The notes under the pieces were generated by a model. It was not told the DNA's origin, ran no database searches, and saw nothing but the letters and a program-made list of their open reading frames with translations. DNA of 37,523 bases from Deltaproteobacteria bacterium (GTDB taxonomy: Bacteria > Myxococcota_A > UBA9160 > UBA4427): NCBI GenBank assembly GCA_019310385.1, contig JAFDEK010000028.1:1-37523 (forward strand), read 5' to 3'. Positions 24,401 through 31,725 of the stretch are shown piece by piece. Both the position numbers and the translations under genes were made by a program. The stretch's first letter is position 1, and every line of letters starts with the position of its first letter.

Positions 24401-25156
24401 CACGGCGGCGATGCCGGCGCCCAGGATCACCGCGCCGGCGATCAGCGCAGCGCGCTGCGCGCTCACCCGCCAGGCCAGCGAGCCGCGAATCGCGGGAACT
24501 ACGAGCCGCGCGCCCGCATAGGGAACGCTGAGCAAGTAGCCGTAGAGCATGAGTTGGGGGTATCCGGCCAACACTTGCAGAGCCACGCCCAGCCCGAGCC
24601 CACAGAACCACGCCGCGTGCGGCCGACGGGCCAGCATCTCGATGCAGAGCAGGATCCACGGCAACCACATCAAAGTGGAAACCATGGGCGGCCAAAGGAC
24701 CTGCCCGAGGACACACATGAAGACGAAGATGACGCCTCCCATGGCGGAGGGCGCGAGCCCCCGGCCGAGGGCCCTCAAGAAGAGCGCACACAGCCATCCG
24801 GCCAGCACGCACTCTGTGAACATGAGCAACGGAATGGCCCGGGAGACCGGCATGAATACCGCGAGCCAGGTTCCGGGATAGAGCGCGGCGTTCTGGACCG
24901 CCGCGAGCTGGGGAATCCCACTGCAGAGGTGCGGATTCCAGAGGGGGATCTCACCCGCCCCCAACCGCTGAGCGACCCCCTCGATCATGGGCATGAAGTG
25001 GTGGATGAGGTCCGTTTGCAGAGCAAAGCCGTAGATCTGCTGCCCGTCGTCCCCACCCGGTGCTGCATTGAAGCGCAGCCACAGCACACTGACGCCGGCC
25101 AGGATGGCGGCCAGCAACAGCAGAGCCTGCAGGACGATGATGCGACGCTCGGACAA
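21407..25156 (-). CDS. YfhO-type polytopic membrane protein fused to a sulfatase-fold domain
   Basis: About 1249 residues. Residues about 5-500 carry many transmembrane helices (for example IIVLQALLLLAAILAGVSVL and FVGFFCAMMLAAAGFD) with motifs of YfhO-like GT-C proteins such as GEIPLWNPHLCSG, followed by an extracytoplasmic part ending LTDTHYPGWHAEVDGREAEI, typical of YfhO C-termini, and a last helix. A second hydrophobic stretch, LCLALLLGPVGCSRDEG, leads to an alkaline-phosphatase-superfamily domain: ITVDTLRADHLGSYG, ITRPSHFSILTAQYPREHG, LTADHGECFENG, RKWKYLR. The nucleophile position reads T-x-P-S-H, not the Cys/Ser-x-P-S-R of FGly sulfatases. The frame opens at TTG 25261; TTG 25156 (SERRIIV) is preferred because GGAAAGG precedes it and basic residues precede the first helix, but the start is uncertain. 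Confidence 0.85.
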   Translation of the reverse strand: MSERRIIVLQALLLLAAILAGVSVLWLRFNAAPGGDDGQQIYGFALQTDLIHHFMPMIEGVAQRLGAGEIPLWNPHLCSGIPQLAAVQNAALYPGTWLAVFMPVSRAIPLLMFTECVLAGWLCALFLRALGRGLAPSAMGGVIFVFMCVLGQVLWPPMVSTLMWLPWILLCIEMLARRPHAAWFCGLGLGVALQVLAGYPQLMLYGYLLSVPYAGARLVVPAIRGSLAWRVSAQRAALIAGAVILGAGIAAVQLLPTIEMLGESARETELSPEEIHYLNARDPRIVRGVVRASVEPATGDIVFALGNSGGYLGIAPLLLLVLGVVTGVRSARTWLWLLLGTATLLLADGYRGYVPELFDRYVELPVLGSLRTPERMRFVGFFCAMMLAAAGFDRIARPAALGRRRLLEGLTLAAAVVVAIVMLRSGSGAYAWRVPVAAALILALIEAADRPVLRRLASAALLLFVIADLAIATGVSGFLREIPVGLSDHFFTMHRGAGVTRLAPGAFEQLREQSKLQRLELYHFLPRVATAPSDGGYRMSCYEPLVPGQWPALTQRMTGLNIAGMSLHGIDPREFPTVYDVASVRRIVVPKQESGYEIVKNRDALPRAYLVNRFELGTQEEILDRIAAGDAAFRDRVLLERDPGLAPSLPAWSRLRRARITSYSPERVVIEVDSPAPALLVLTDTHYPGWHAEVDGREAEILRANGVYRAVAVAPGEGRVVFEYRPASFRRGALISAVSLLLLVAGGVGLARSSWARGAGSRQALSAGAMVLCLALLLGPVGCSRDEGAPPEPEPSARSATSVEADLPAPQGIVLITVDTLRADHLGSYGAGGSGTPNIDRLAREGTLFEGAAAPMPITRPSHFSILTAQYPREHGVLNNTMSLPDSALTLAEILQGHGWRTGAFVATRLMAESSGAAQGFEVFHHPPKLQEVRARAVIPGALAWRAGLEASERFFMWIHLFDPHQSYNPPKGFRGGLDPELAESLPGLAWGELLRVAEDNGGDVTEAVLDHALALYRGEVEFTDHWIGELLAGLSGTTGLDDLLIVLTADHGECFENGVYFEHSDCLWEGATRIPLILRYPPRFAAGARIPQQVSSIDIAPTLLEAAGIEAPESYSGLSLLSELPGDRYVLIQHPFYLPGTAPGPRRMHWVMRSVAGEEVRWTLPGMERIGLVGRKWKYLRSSEGEELYPMAPVPREGVNLAGRNGAERERLGALLDAELERRPLRTSEPGEIDDELLESLKALGYAE

Positions 25157-25267
25157 GACCCTTTCCAGTCCCCTTGGGCAGCGCGCGCATTGTACCGAAG
25201 GCGCTTCTTTCCTGTGCAGCGCCCCGTGCAGCACCGCCCCGCGCGATTCGCCCCCCTGCAACCCACG

Positions 25268-25295
25268 CTCGATTGCCTACTCTCGATTGCCTACC
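25268..25295. repeat. 14-bp tandem duplication in a divergent promoter region
   Basis: CTCGATTGCCTACT and CTCGATTGCCTACC directly follow each other in the gap between the fusion gene and the acetoacetate-decarboxylase-family gene. No promoter elements were convincingly recognised in the gap. Confidence 0.8.
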
Positions 25296-25345
25296 ATGGG
25301 ACAGCTCGTTACGCTCATGCGGCAGCGGCTCAGGAGGACGCCGAG

Positions 25346-26110
25346 ATGCAGCGAGACCCGTCGGTGGTGAATCAGGATCCGAGCGCGCGACGCTTCGACA
25401 TCGAAGGAGAGCGGCTCGGCTACCCGACCCGCTTCCAGGACGGCTGTGCGGCCACCGGGCTCTTTCTCGTCAAGTCCCGAGTCGCCAACGAGCTCATCGC
25501 CGACAGCGGCTTCACCGTGGCCCAGGTGGCGCCGGGCCGGGCAGTCCTCACCCTGAATTGCGTCCACTATACGGACACGGACTGCGGCGCATACGACGAG
25601 ATCGCCATGGCGTTCTTCGTCGAGGAGTCGAGCCGGCGAGCACGCGTTCCCTACGTGGGGGCCATCCTCGACATCATGCGCGGACAGTGCCCGAGCTACA
25701 CCTGGAACATCCAGGTCACGAGCGCGCTCTCCCGGGACGCCGGCCTGCTCATGTGGGGCTTCCCGAAGACCATCGAGGAAATCGACTACCAGCGCTCCGA
25801 GGAGGACGCGACCTTCCGCCTGCGCCGGGACGGCCAGGAGGTCCTGCGTTACTCGCTGCGCGTCCAGGGCGAGCAGCAACCGGCGCCTCTCACGTCCCCG
25901 GTGTACTCGGTCTTCGAGGGCGCCCAGCAGGTGAGCTATCTCAATCAGGAGTATCGGGAGGTGGGCTACCAACCGGGCGGCGGCCGTCTCGAGCTGGGCG
26001 GACACGCCCTGGCTCAGCAGCTCCGCACACTGGGATTGCCGCGGCGGCCCCTGATCGCCAGCTGGATGGGACACCTCTGCTTCAGCATGAGCGCACCCCA
26101 GAAGCTCTGA
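25346..26110 (+). CDS. Acetoacetate decarboxylase-family protein
   Basis: 254 residues, typical of the ADC fold. The likely Schiff-base lysine is Lys141 in LLMWGFPKTIEEI, matching the FPK motif of the family; other conserved stretches are PYVGAILDIMRG and CPSYTWNIQVTS. Classical ADC decarboxylates acetoacetate; many homologues in gene clusters act on other beta-keto or enol substrates, so only the family is assigned. ATG at 25346 with AGGAGG eight bases upstream gives a firm start. It is followed after 80 bases by an SDR. Confidence 0.85.
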   Translation: MQRDPSVVNQDPSARRFDIEGERLGYPTRFQDGCAATGLFLVKSRVANELIADSGFTVAQVAPGRAVLTLNCVHYTDTDCGAYDEIAMAFFVEESSRRARVPYVGAILDIMRGQCPSYTWNIQVTSALSRDAGLLMWGFPKTIEEIDYQRSEEDATFRLRRDGQEVLRYSLRVQGEQQPAPLTSPVYSVFEGAQQVSYLNQEYREVGYQPGGGRLELGGHALAQQLRTLGLPRRPLIASWMGHLCFSMSAPQKL

Positions 26111-26190
26111 CTCCAGCCCGAATCGATCTGCCAGTCCCTGCGCACCGCGCAACGCACCCAGCCAACAGCAGCGAGGAGGAGCAGCAGCCG

Positions 26191-26973
26191 GTGAATCCTC
26201 GCGTCGTTCTCGTGACCGGCGGAGCCAGCGGCATGGGGCGCATCTTTGCCCAGCGCATGGCGGAACGCGGCAGCGCGGTGGCGGTTCTGGACCGCGACCT
26301 CGTGGGGCTGGAAGACGTGGCCGGAAATTCCTCGCAAATTCACGCCTTTCACTGCGACGTCTCGAATCTGCACGAGGTACGTAGCTGTGTCGAGCAGGTC
26401 ACCCGGGAGCTGGGGAGCATCGACCGCGCCGTACACTGCGCGGCCATCATGCCCACGGCACCCCTCGTCGAGCAGGACGCCGAGGAGATCCGGCGACTCA
26501 TGTCGGTCAACTACGGCGGCACCGTGAACGTGGCGAAGACCGTGATGCCCACCATGCTGGAGCGCGGTGCCGGTGAGCTGGTGATCTTCGGATCCACGGG
26601 CGGGTCGGTGCTCGTCCCGGAGTGCGGCGCCTACTGCGCCAGCAAGGCGGCCACCAACGCTTTCGCCGAGGTGCTCATCGAAGAGACCCGTGGTCGCGGC
26701 GTCCACGTCATGCTCGTCTGTCCGCCGCTGGTCGATACACCACTCCTGCTCCAGGCCCGTGACAGCTCGGATCCCAAGATGATCCGGGACTCGATCTCAC
26801 GCAAGCGCCTGGCCGACCCGGAATCCATCATCGACGAGGTGGAGAGGGGATTGTCGCGAGGCTGCGAGATCCTGCTGCCCGGCATCGAAGCGAAGCTCGT
26901 CATGCTGGCTCGCCGTATCGCGCCGCGCCTGCTGTGGAGACTGCTGCATCACTTCGATCGAGGAACGAGTTGA
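26191..26973 (+). CDS. Short-chain dehydrogenase/reductase
   Basis: 260 residues, classical SDR: TGGASGMGR (9-17), acidic residues after strand 2 (VLDRD) pointing to NAD(H), a degenerate NNAG as VHCAAIM, Asn107, Ser135 in FGSTGGS and Tyr148-x3-Lys152 (YCASK). Oxidises or reduces an alcohol/ketone; substrate unknown. GTG at 26191 with GAGGAGGAG upstream. The C-terminus extends as a basic, hydrophobic helix (LVMLARRIAPRLLWRLLHHF) that could touch the membrane. The TGA overlaps the TTG of the next gene. Confidence 0.9.
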   Translation: MNPRVVLVTGGASGMGRIFAQRMAERGSAVAVLDRDLVGLEDVAGNSSQIHAFHCDVSNLHEVRSCVEQVTRELGSIDRAVHCAAIMPTAPLVEQDAEEIRRLMSVNYGGTVNVAKTVMPTMLERGAGELVIFGSTGGSVLVPECGAYCASKAATNAFAEVLIEETRGRGVHVMLVCPPLVDTPLLLQARDSSDPKMIRDSISRKRLADPESIIDEVERGLSRGCEILLPGIEAKLVMLARRIAPRLLWRLLHHFDRGTS

Positions 26974-28688
26974 CAGCCACGGGTTCAGCCAATCCACTCC
27001 GGCTTTCGCCGATCTTCTTCGCGATCGTCTTCGCCAGCTTCTTCGTGTGTGCACTCGCGATCTACTGGCCTTCGCTGCCGGGCCTCTTCTATTCGGATGA
27101 CGCCCAGTACATCGCCCACAACGAGTACATCCACCGCTTCACCCCCGAGAACCTGAGGGCGATCCTCGACCCATGGGGGGCGCCGGGCAAGATGACCCAG
27201 AACTACGCGCCTGTGCATCTTCTCCTTCATGGCCTCGAGGTCCAGCTCTTCCAGGGATGGATGCCGGGCTACCGGATCGTCAACATCCTGCTCCACAGCC
27301 TCGCTGCCTCACTGCTGGTGGCGCTCCTGATTCGCTCCCGGCTTCCCGCCTGGGGAGCGATCGCAGGCGGTGCCTTCTTCCTGGTACATCCCGCCAACGT
27401 GGAAGCCGTCGCTTGGATCTCTCAGCTCAAGAGCACGGCGGGCCTGAGCTTTGCCCTTCTGGCCCTCGTGCTTCACCCCAGGCGTCCGGGTTGGAGCGTG
27501 CTGGTCTTCGCCCTCGCGATTCTCACCAAGGCCCTCTCGGCCTTTGCGCTCCCCGTCGCCCTGCTCTTCGAATGGACCCGCAGAACGAGAGCCCGGGAGC
27601 CCTCGGGAGATCTCGAAGCCGACCCGCAGCAGGCCTTTCGCACGCTTGCCCTCGTCCTCTGGGCCCTCGTATTCGTTTGCTTCACGGCCGTCGAATTCCC
27701 CATCTTTCGCTATACGAACGCCAACGTCGCTCCCCTCGGCGAGGACGTGATAAGCCTGACGTACAGCGTAATCGCGATCGCGGGCCGCTATCTCGCCCTG
27801 GCGGCGACGAACTGGGGGGTAGGGGCATTCCAAGAGGCTCCCGAGGCCGGAACGTGGATGGCGCCCTGGGTGTTGCTCACGCTTCCCTCGCTGGCGGTTC
27901 TGGCCGCCCGCCTCGTCGTGACGACACGTCAGCGCTCCGAAGAGGCGGCCTATTGGTGGTGGGCGGCCCTCTCCTTTGCTCCCGTCTGTCAGATCTTCCC
28001 CTTCCTGTACCCCATTGCAGATCGCTACCTCTACTTCATTCTGCCCGGACTGATCGGCGGGTGCGCCCTGGCAGCCGCCTCTTCACCGCTGGGCCCCTGG
28101 CTGGGGCGCGCTGGCAAGGGACCGGCACGGGGTCTGTTGCTGACGGCACTTGCGTGTTGGCTCGTCGCCTTCGGCCTTCGCGCCCACGAGCGTGCGATCC
28201 TCTGGGCCGAGCCCACGAGTCTGGAGCGCGAAGCGATCCGCAACCATCCCGAAGGATTGCTGGCCCATCTCGAGCAGGCACGCGAGGCCGCGCGGCAGGG
28301 CGACGTCGAGGCCGTCGTCGTGCATCTGCGCTTCGCCTTCGACCGCGGCCGCATCGAATTCACGACCTATCAGTACGACCCCGTGTGGGAGCCCGTACGG
28401 GACGATCCCCGCTTCAGCGAGGTGGTCCAGCAGATGGCGAGGAAATGGCTGGAGCTCGAGCCCCTCTACCGTCGCCCCAGTCAGATCGAGCTGCGCGGGT
28501 TTGCTCACGCTCACATGATCGTCGGCGAGTATCGCGAGGCCAAGGAGCTGCTCGAACGAGCACTGGAAGTCGGGGGACTCCGGGATGCAAGGATCCGGAA
28601 GGAGCTGGTCACGGTACGGCTCGAGCTTCAGCGAGAGCGCAAGGCGGAAGCCAGAGCGGACGGCGGTGCTGCGCAGCCGAGCGAGTAG
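26970..28688 (+). CDS. GT-C-fold membrane glycosyltransferase-like protein with C-terminal TPR
   Basis: 572 residues. Multiple transmembrane helices starting with IFFAIVFASFFVCALAIYW, then the first-loop acidic pair SDDAQYIAHNEY (Asp43, Asp44) expected in GT-C enzymes, and FLVHPANVEAVAWISQLKS, a motif shared with TMTC / O-mannosyltransferase-like proteins. After the last helix a soluble helical tail (about residues 420-560) shows TPR-like helix pairs ending in HAHMIVGEYREAKELLERAL. Likely transfers a sugar from a polyprenyl-phosphate donor outside the cytoplasmic membrane; acceptor unknown. TTG 26970 overlaps the SDR stop (TTGA) and has GAGGA five bases upstream. A GTG at 26934 is a less likely start. 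Confidence 0.82.
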   Translation: MTATGSANPLRLSPIFFAIVFASFFVCALAIYWPSLPGLFYSDDAQYIAHNEYIHRFTPENLRAILDPWGAPGKMTQNYAPVHLLLHGLEVQLFQGWMPGYRIVNILLHSLAASLLVALLIRSRLPAWGAIAGGAFFLVHPANVEAVAWISQLKSTAGLSFALLALVLHPRRPGWSVLVFALAILTKALSAFALPVALLFEWTRRTRAREPSGDLEADPQQAFRTLALVLWALVFVCFTAVEFPIFRYTNANVAPLGEDVISLTYSVIAIAGRYLALAATNWGVGAFQEAPEAGTWMAPWVLLTLPSLAVLAARLVVTTRQRSEEAAYWWWAALSFAPVCQIFPFLYPIADRYLYFILPGLIGGCALAAASSPLGPWLGRAGKGPARGLLLTALACWLVAFGLRAHERAILWAEPTSLEREAIRNHPEGLLAHLEQAREAARQGDVEAVVVHLRFAFDRGRIEFTTYQYDPVWEPVRDDPRFSEVVQQMARKWLELEPLYRRPSQIELRGFAHAHMIVGEYREAKELLERALEVGGLRDARIRKELVTVRLELQRERKAEARADGGAAQPSE

Positions 28689-28728
28689 CCAGCGCGTGGT
28701 AGTGCGGGTGCCGCGCGGACTGCGCTGG
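28689..28728. terminator. Weak inverted repeat between convergent genes
   Basis: CCAGCGC at 28689-28695 pairs with GCGCTGG at 28722-28728 around a GC-rich loop, directly after the stop of the GT-C gene and before the stop of the convergent small gene. No T-run follows, so a Rho-independent terminator is only tentative. Confidence 0.25.
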
Positions 28729-28754
28729 CGGTTGCTTCACTGGAGGTTTCTTCA

Positions 28755-29024
28755 CTACAGGAGCACGATGCGCCGCGCGCCCCCCTCCTCCACGAAGCCG
28801 AGGTCGGGGTCATCCCGAACCAGGTCCTCGACCCGCCGAAGCATCTCCGGATCCAGACCGGACTGCCCGCGGAGCGCCTTCAGGACCTTGGAGCCCGGAT
28901 ACTGGAGGAGCTTTGCGATCTTGAACGCGAGGATCGTCTCCACCGGGTCGCGGGCGAAGACGCTCGGCGAGTGGAGCCAGACGTCGTAGATGCGCTCTTC
29001 GTCCTTGCTCAAGGAGGCGTCCAC
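28755..29024 (-). CDS. Small hypothetical protein
   Basis: 89 residues from GTG 29024, with AGGAG seven bases upstream. Charged, mostly helical sequence (DEERIYDVWLHSPSVF, ETILAFKIAKLLQYPG, LRRVEDLVRDDPDLGFVEE), no signal peptide, no cysteine. I recognise no family. The good ribosome site supports it as real. Upstream lies a 272-base gap with a 14-bp tandem repeat and the promoter region of the cysteine-rich lipoprotein. Confidence 0.6.
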   Translation of the reverse strand: MDASLSKDEERIYDVWLHSPSVFARDPVETILAFKIAKLLQYPGSKVLKALRGQSGLDPEMLRRVEDLVRDDPDLGFVEEGGARRIVLL

Positions 29025-29096
29025 GGGTCTACTCCTGCGTCTCCATGCTGCGTCTCGTCCGGCCTGGGCGGCCGCCAGCGAGACCGAGCGGCACCC

Positions 29097-29152
29097 GCGC
29101 CTATTCCCCAGCGCCTATTCCCCAGCCCCTGGCCCCCAGCGCCTGGCACCCC
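29097..29152. repeat. 14-bp tandem repeat, 4 copies, intergenic
   Basis: Units at 29097, 29111, 29125 and 29139; the first two are identical (GCGCCTATTCCCCA), the next two diverge (GCCCCTGGCCCCCA, GCGCCTGGCACCCC). Located in the divergent gap between the small hypothetical gene and the cysteine-rich lipoprotein. Confidence 0.85.
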
Positions 29153-29296
29153 GGAGGGTCGACTTGCCGATCCAGCGCTCGCTTCCGCTCTGAAGCGATC
29201 TCCACGCTAGCACGGCGCGCTATTCTATGGCCTCTACGAGCCTCTACGCTTTTCCCCGACGATCCGGTACTTGGATCCAGGCCCGGAGGATGCGTC

Positions 29297-30370
29297 ATGT
29301 CACCCACCCTCTCAGCCACCGTCGAGCGAAGCCGCCTGCTCTCGATGGCGCTGATGTCGACGGTTCTCATGTTGACCGCGGTGGGCTGCCACAGGCTCGA
29401 GTGCGCGGACGACGAGGACTGCCCGGAGCACTGGGCCTGCGTGGGCTCCAGCCTCTGCCCCGAGGACGTGCTCTGCATCTGGGAAGGCGAGCCCGGGCTC
29501 TGTCTGCCCATCGGCGAGGAGCATCTCTGCGCCCACACGGACGGCGAGTGGGACGAGAGCTCCTGCGGCCACTACGAGTGCGGTGCGTTCCCGGACTGTG
29601 ATGCGGTCATCCCCGGTTGCAACTGCGGCCCCGACTCCGTCTTCGTCGAGAAGCGCGGCTGCGTCGAGGACATCGCGTGCACGGGCGGCTGCTACAGCGA
29701 CGAGGATTGCGACGAGGACTACGCCGAGAACTACGTGTGCCACGGCGCACGCCTGTATCCCGAGCACCCCAACCCTCGTTTCCGCCCGACCCCCCTTCTC
29801 GCCTGCATGTGGGATCACGATCGACCGGGCGAGTGCGTGGTGCCCGAGCTGGCGCTGTGCGAGAAGAGCGGGGGCCGCTGGGACGAGCTGGCCTGCGGCG
29901 ACTACGACTGCGGGCAGCCGAATGCGTGCGCGGCCGTGATCCCGGGCTGTGACTGCGGCCCCGGGGCGAACTACGTCGCGGACGAGGGCTGCACGGAGGA
30001 TCTCGTCTGCCCCGGCGTGTGCCTGACCGGCGACGACTGTGAGAAGGGTCAGTTCTGCAAGCGCCCCACGGAGCCCCACCTGGGCCTCGAGTCCGATGTC
30101 CACATTTCCATCCTGCCCTGTCCGCCGGAGCTCTGCGGCTACGGGACGTGCATGGACGTCGACATCCCGCTCTGCCGACGCACCGGCGGCAACTGGGACG
30201 AGTCGCGCTGCGGCCACTCCACCTGCCAGAGCGACTTCACCTGCCTGGCCATCATCCCCGGCTGCGACTGCGGCCCCAGAGCAAGCTGGGTCGAGGGCGA
30301 CGGCTGCGTCGAGGACCCCGCGTGCAAACCGCCGGGTCCGCCGATCATCTCGGCTGCCCCGGCGCCCTGA
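29297..30370 (+). CDS. Lipoprotein with three eight-cysteine modules
   Basis: 357 residues. Lipoprotein signal with lipobox LTAVGC (Cys31). The mature protein has three copies of a module (78-128, 188-238, 293-343) of the form C..GGxWDExxCG..C..C..IPGCxCGP..GCxED..C. Each has eight cysteines with identical spacing 12-5-6-7-2-12-6. Between them lie shorter Cys-rich segments starting CADDEDC, CYSDEDC and CLTGDDC. The pattern matches the eight-cysteine-cluster idea known from myxobacterial surface proteins; disulfide-stabilised extracellular modules are expected. ATG at 29297 with GGAGG seven bases upstream; TATTCT at 29221-29226 is a possible -10. Function unknown. Confidence 0.88.
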   Translation: MSPTLSATVERSRLLSMALMSTVLMLTAVGCHRLECADDEDCPEHWACVGSSLCPEDVLCIWEGEPGLCLPIGEEHLCAHTDGEWDESSCGHYECGAFPDCDAVIPGCNCGPDSVFVEKRGCVEDIACTGGCYSDEDCDEDYAENYVCHGARLYPEHPNPRFRPTPLLACMWDHDRPGECVVPELALCEKSGGRWDELACGDYDCGQPNACAAVIPGCDCGPGANYVADEGCTEDLVCPGVCLTGDDCEKGQFCKRPTEPHLGLESDVHISILPCPPELCGYGTCMDVDIPLCRRTGGNWDESRCGHSTCQSDFTCLAIIPGCDCGPRASWVEGDGCVEDPACKPPGPPIISAAPAP

Positions 30371-30421
30371 CCCGCAGCGGAGCGATCCAGGCGCCCGTGT
30401 GATCTGGATCGCCAAGTCGGT

Positions 30422-31117
30422 TCAGGCGGGATCGCGATCCACGCCACCGACTCGATAGGCCAGCACCAGGGCCGCGACCGACAGCAGCAGGGCCGAGCTC
30501 CAGACCGCCCAGCCCGGCAGCGCTCCGATGTGCGCCCGACGGACGAGGTCCCAGGCCGCAGCGGGCTGCTCCGGGTCGTTCCAGAGCTTGAGCGTCCATG
30601 CAAGCAGCTGTACACCGAAGAGATAGAGGTACACACGCCGCAGACGGCGCGCCACGGCCTTGATCATGGGCATGGAGGGAATGGTCTGTCCGAGATGGAC
30701 GTCGAGGGCCTCCGCGAGGCCGTCGGCACCTCTGCTCGGGCGGGCTTCGTCCCCGCCTGTCGCCGACTCGACGGCGCCCTCCTCTGGGCCGTCCAAGTTC
30801 CGGCGCTCCAAGTTGAGCGCCGGGCGCACGAGGCCATTCTCCAGCAGCAACACCCGCTGCTGCCAGAGGTGATAGAAGGTGAGGCGTCTGGCCTCGAGCT
30901 GCAGAAAGCCCAGGGTCAGCAGTGCTGCGATGAAGACCGCGTAGTGGGGCACCTGATCGTTGCCCAGGCTAAAGGACAGGATCGCCGCCGTTGCGCCGAT
31001 GGCCCAGTTGGTTGTCGCATCCATCCGCATGCGCCAGACGTCGGCCCGGCCCACCATCGCCCTGTAGTAGTGTGTCAGGATGGTGGAGCGATCTGCGGGA
31101 TCGACCTCGATCACCAT
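30422..31117 (-). CDS. DUF2270 integral membrane protein
   Basis: 231 residues. The conserved N-terminal part STILTHYYRAMVGRADVWRMR, then two helices (WAIGATAAILSFSLG, YAVFIAALLTLGFLQLEARR), the motif FYHLWQQRVLLLENGL, and two more helices near the C-terminus (YLYLFGVQLLAWTLKLW, WAVWSSALLLSVAALVLAY) fit DUF2270. Role unknown. ATG at 31117 has AGGAG seven bases upstream; a longer frame through the neighbouring gene is rejected as out-of-frame read-through. Likely co-transcribed with the GFA-family gene 71 bases upstream. Confidence 0.82.
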   Translation of the reverse strand: MVIEVDPADRSTILTHYYRAMVGRADVWRMRMDATTNWAIGATAAILSFSLGNDQVPHYAVFIAALLTLGFLQLEARRLTFYHLWQQRVLLLENGLVRPALNLERRNLDGPEEGAVESATGGDEARPSRGADGLAEALDVHLGQTIPSMPMIKAVARRLRRVYLYLFGVQLLAWTLKLWNDPEQPAAAWDLVRRAHIGALPGWAVWSSALLLSVAALVLAYRVGGVDRDPA

Positions 31118-31188
31118 GGCGCGGCTCCTCTTCGTCCCTCGCTTGGACCCGACGCATTGTAACAGCGCAACGGCGGCGACCGCACTGC

Positions 31189-31593
31189 TCAGGCCTGTGG
31201 CGGCTTGTGCTCTTCGTATTGCGGATGCGTATCGCTGAGCTCGAGCCACGGTGCCTTCGAGCCCACGAAGATGTGGTGCACCACGCTGCGCCCGGGATCG
31301 CCGTCCAGCCCTCCGGCGTGGAGGAAGACGAGGTCGAAGGCCTCGAGATAGGAGGGAACCGGCGACCCGCACCTCCCGCAGAAGCGGGTCTTGTAGCGCG
31401 GCGTGTCCTCGTACTCGCGGATGCCGCCTTCGCCTGTCACCCAGCGAAAGCGATCGGGGCTCACCACCGCGCTCGCGTGGAACGCGGAGCCGGTGGAGCG
31501 GCGGCACTTCGAGCAGTGGCACAACCAGATGGGGGAGATCTTCCCCTCGATCTCGTAGCTCACATCTCCACAAAGACAAGCACCCGTGATCAT
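31189..31593 (-). CDS. GFA (glutathione-dependent formaldehyde-activating)-family zinc protein
   Basis: 134 residues with the complete zinc set of GFA/CENP-V proteins: CLC (Cys6, Cys8), CHCSKC (Cys25, Cys27, Cys30) and CGRC (Cys72, Cys75). The N-terminus GACLCGDVSYEIEG and the GSAFHASAVV strand are typical. Some members conjugate formaldehyde to glutathione; most are uncharacterised. ATG at 31593 with GGGAGG upstream. It is divergent from the dehydratase pair at 31722. Confidence 0.9.
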   Translation of the reverse strand: MITGACLCGDVSYEIEGKISPIWLCHCSKCRRSTGSAFHASAVVSPDRFRWVTGEGGIREYEDTPRYKTRFCGRCGSPVPSYLEAFDLVFLHAGGLDGDPGRSVVHHIFVGSKAPWLELSDTHPQYEEHKPPQA

Positions 31594-31668
31594 CCCGTCC
31601 CTCCCCTCTCTCCGTTCTGTCCCAGAATAGAGCGACGAAAGATGGGAAGCACGTGCTGCGGCGAACGC

Positions 31669-31725
31669 TATCTTCGACAGGTGACTCCACCGCAGCCGAT
31701 TCGAGAGCGCCGGCTCGGCGCATGA
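31669..31725 (+). promoter_or_regulatory. TATCTT plus possible leaderless short ORF coupled to the next gene
   Basis: TATCTT (31669-31674) ends six bases before GTG 31681, which opens a 14-codon frame (VTPPQPIRERRLGA) whose TGA overlaps the ATG of the dehydratase gene as ATGA (31722-31725). This could be a leader peptide giving coupled translation, since the dehydratase ATG has no clear Shine-Dalgarno. Chance is possible. Confidence 0.3.

Noticed and set aside
22536-24812. 758-codon minus-strand frame overlapping the YfhO-sulfatase gene in another frame
   Set aside because: Low-complexity Arg-rich shadow without transmembrane pattern; the other frame has coherent helices and sulfatase motifs.
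21653-25156. Calling the large fusion gene a plain arylsulfatase
   Set aside because: The active-site motif lacks Cys/Ser-x-P-S-R and most of the N-terminal half is a polytopic membrane domain.
27173-28702. 509-codon plus-strand frame overlapping the GT-C gene
   Set aside because: Arg/Pro-rich shadow, no ribosome site, conflicts with the coupled TTGA start of the GT-C gene.
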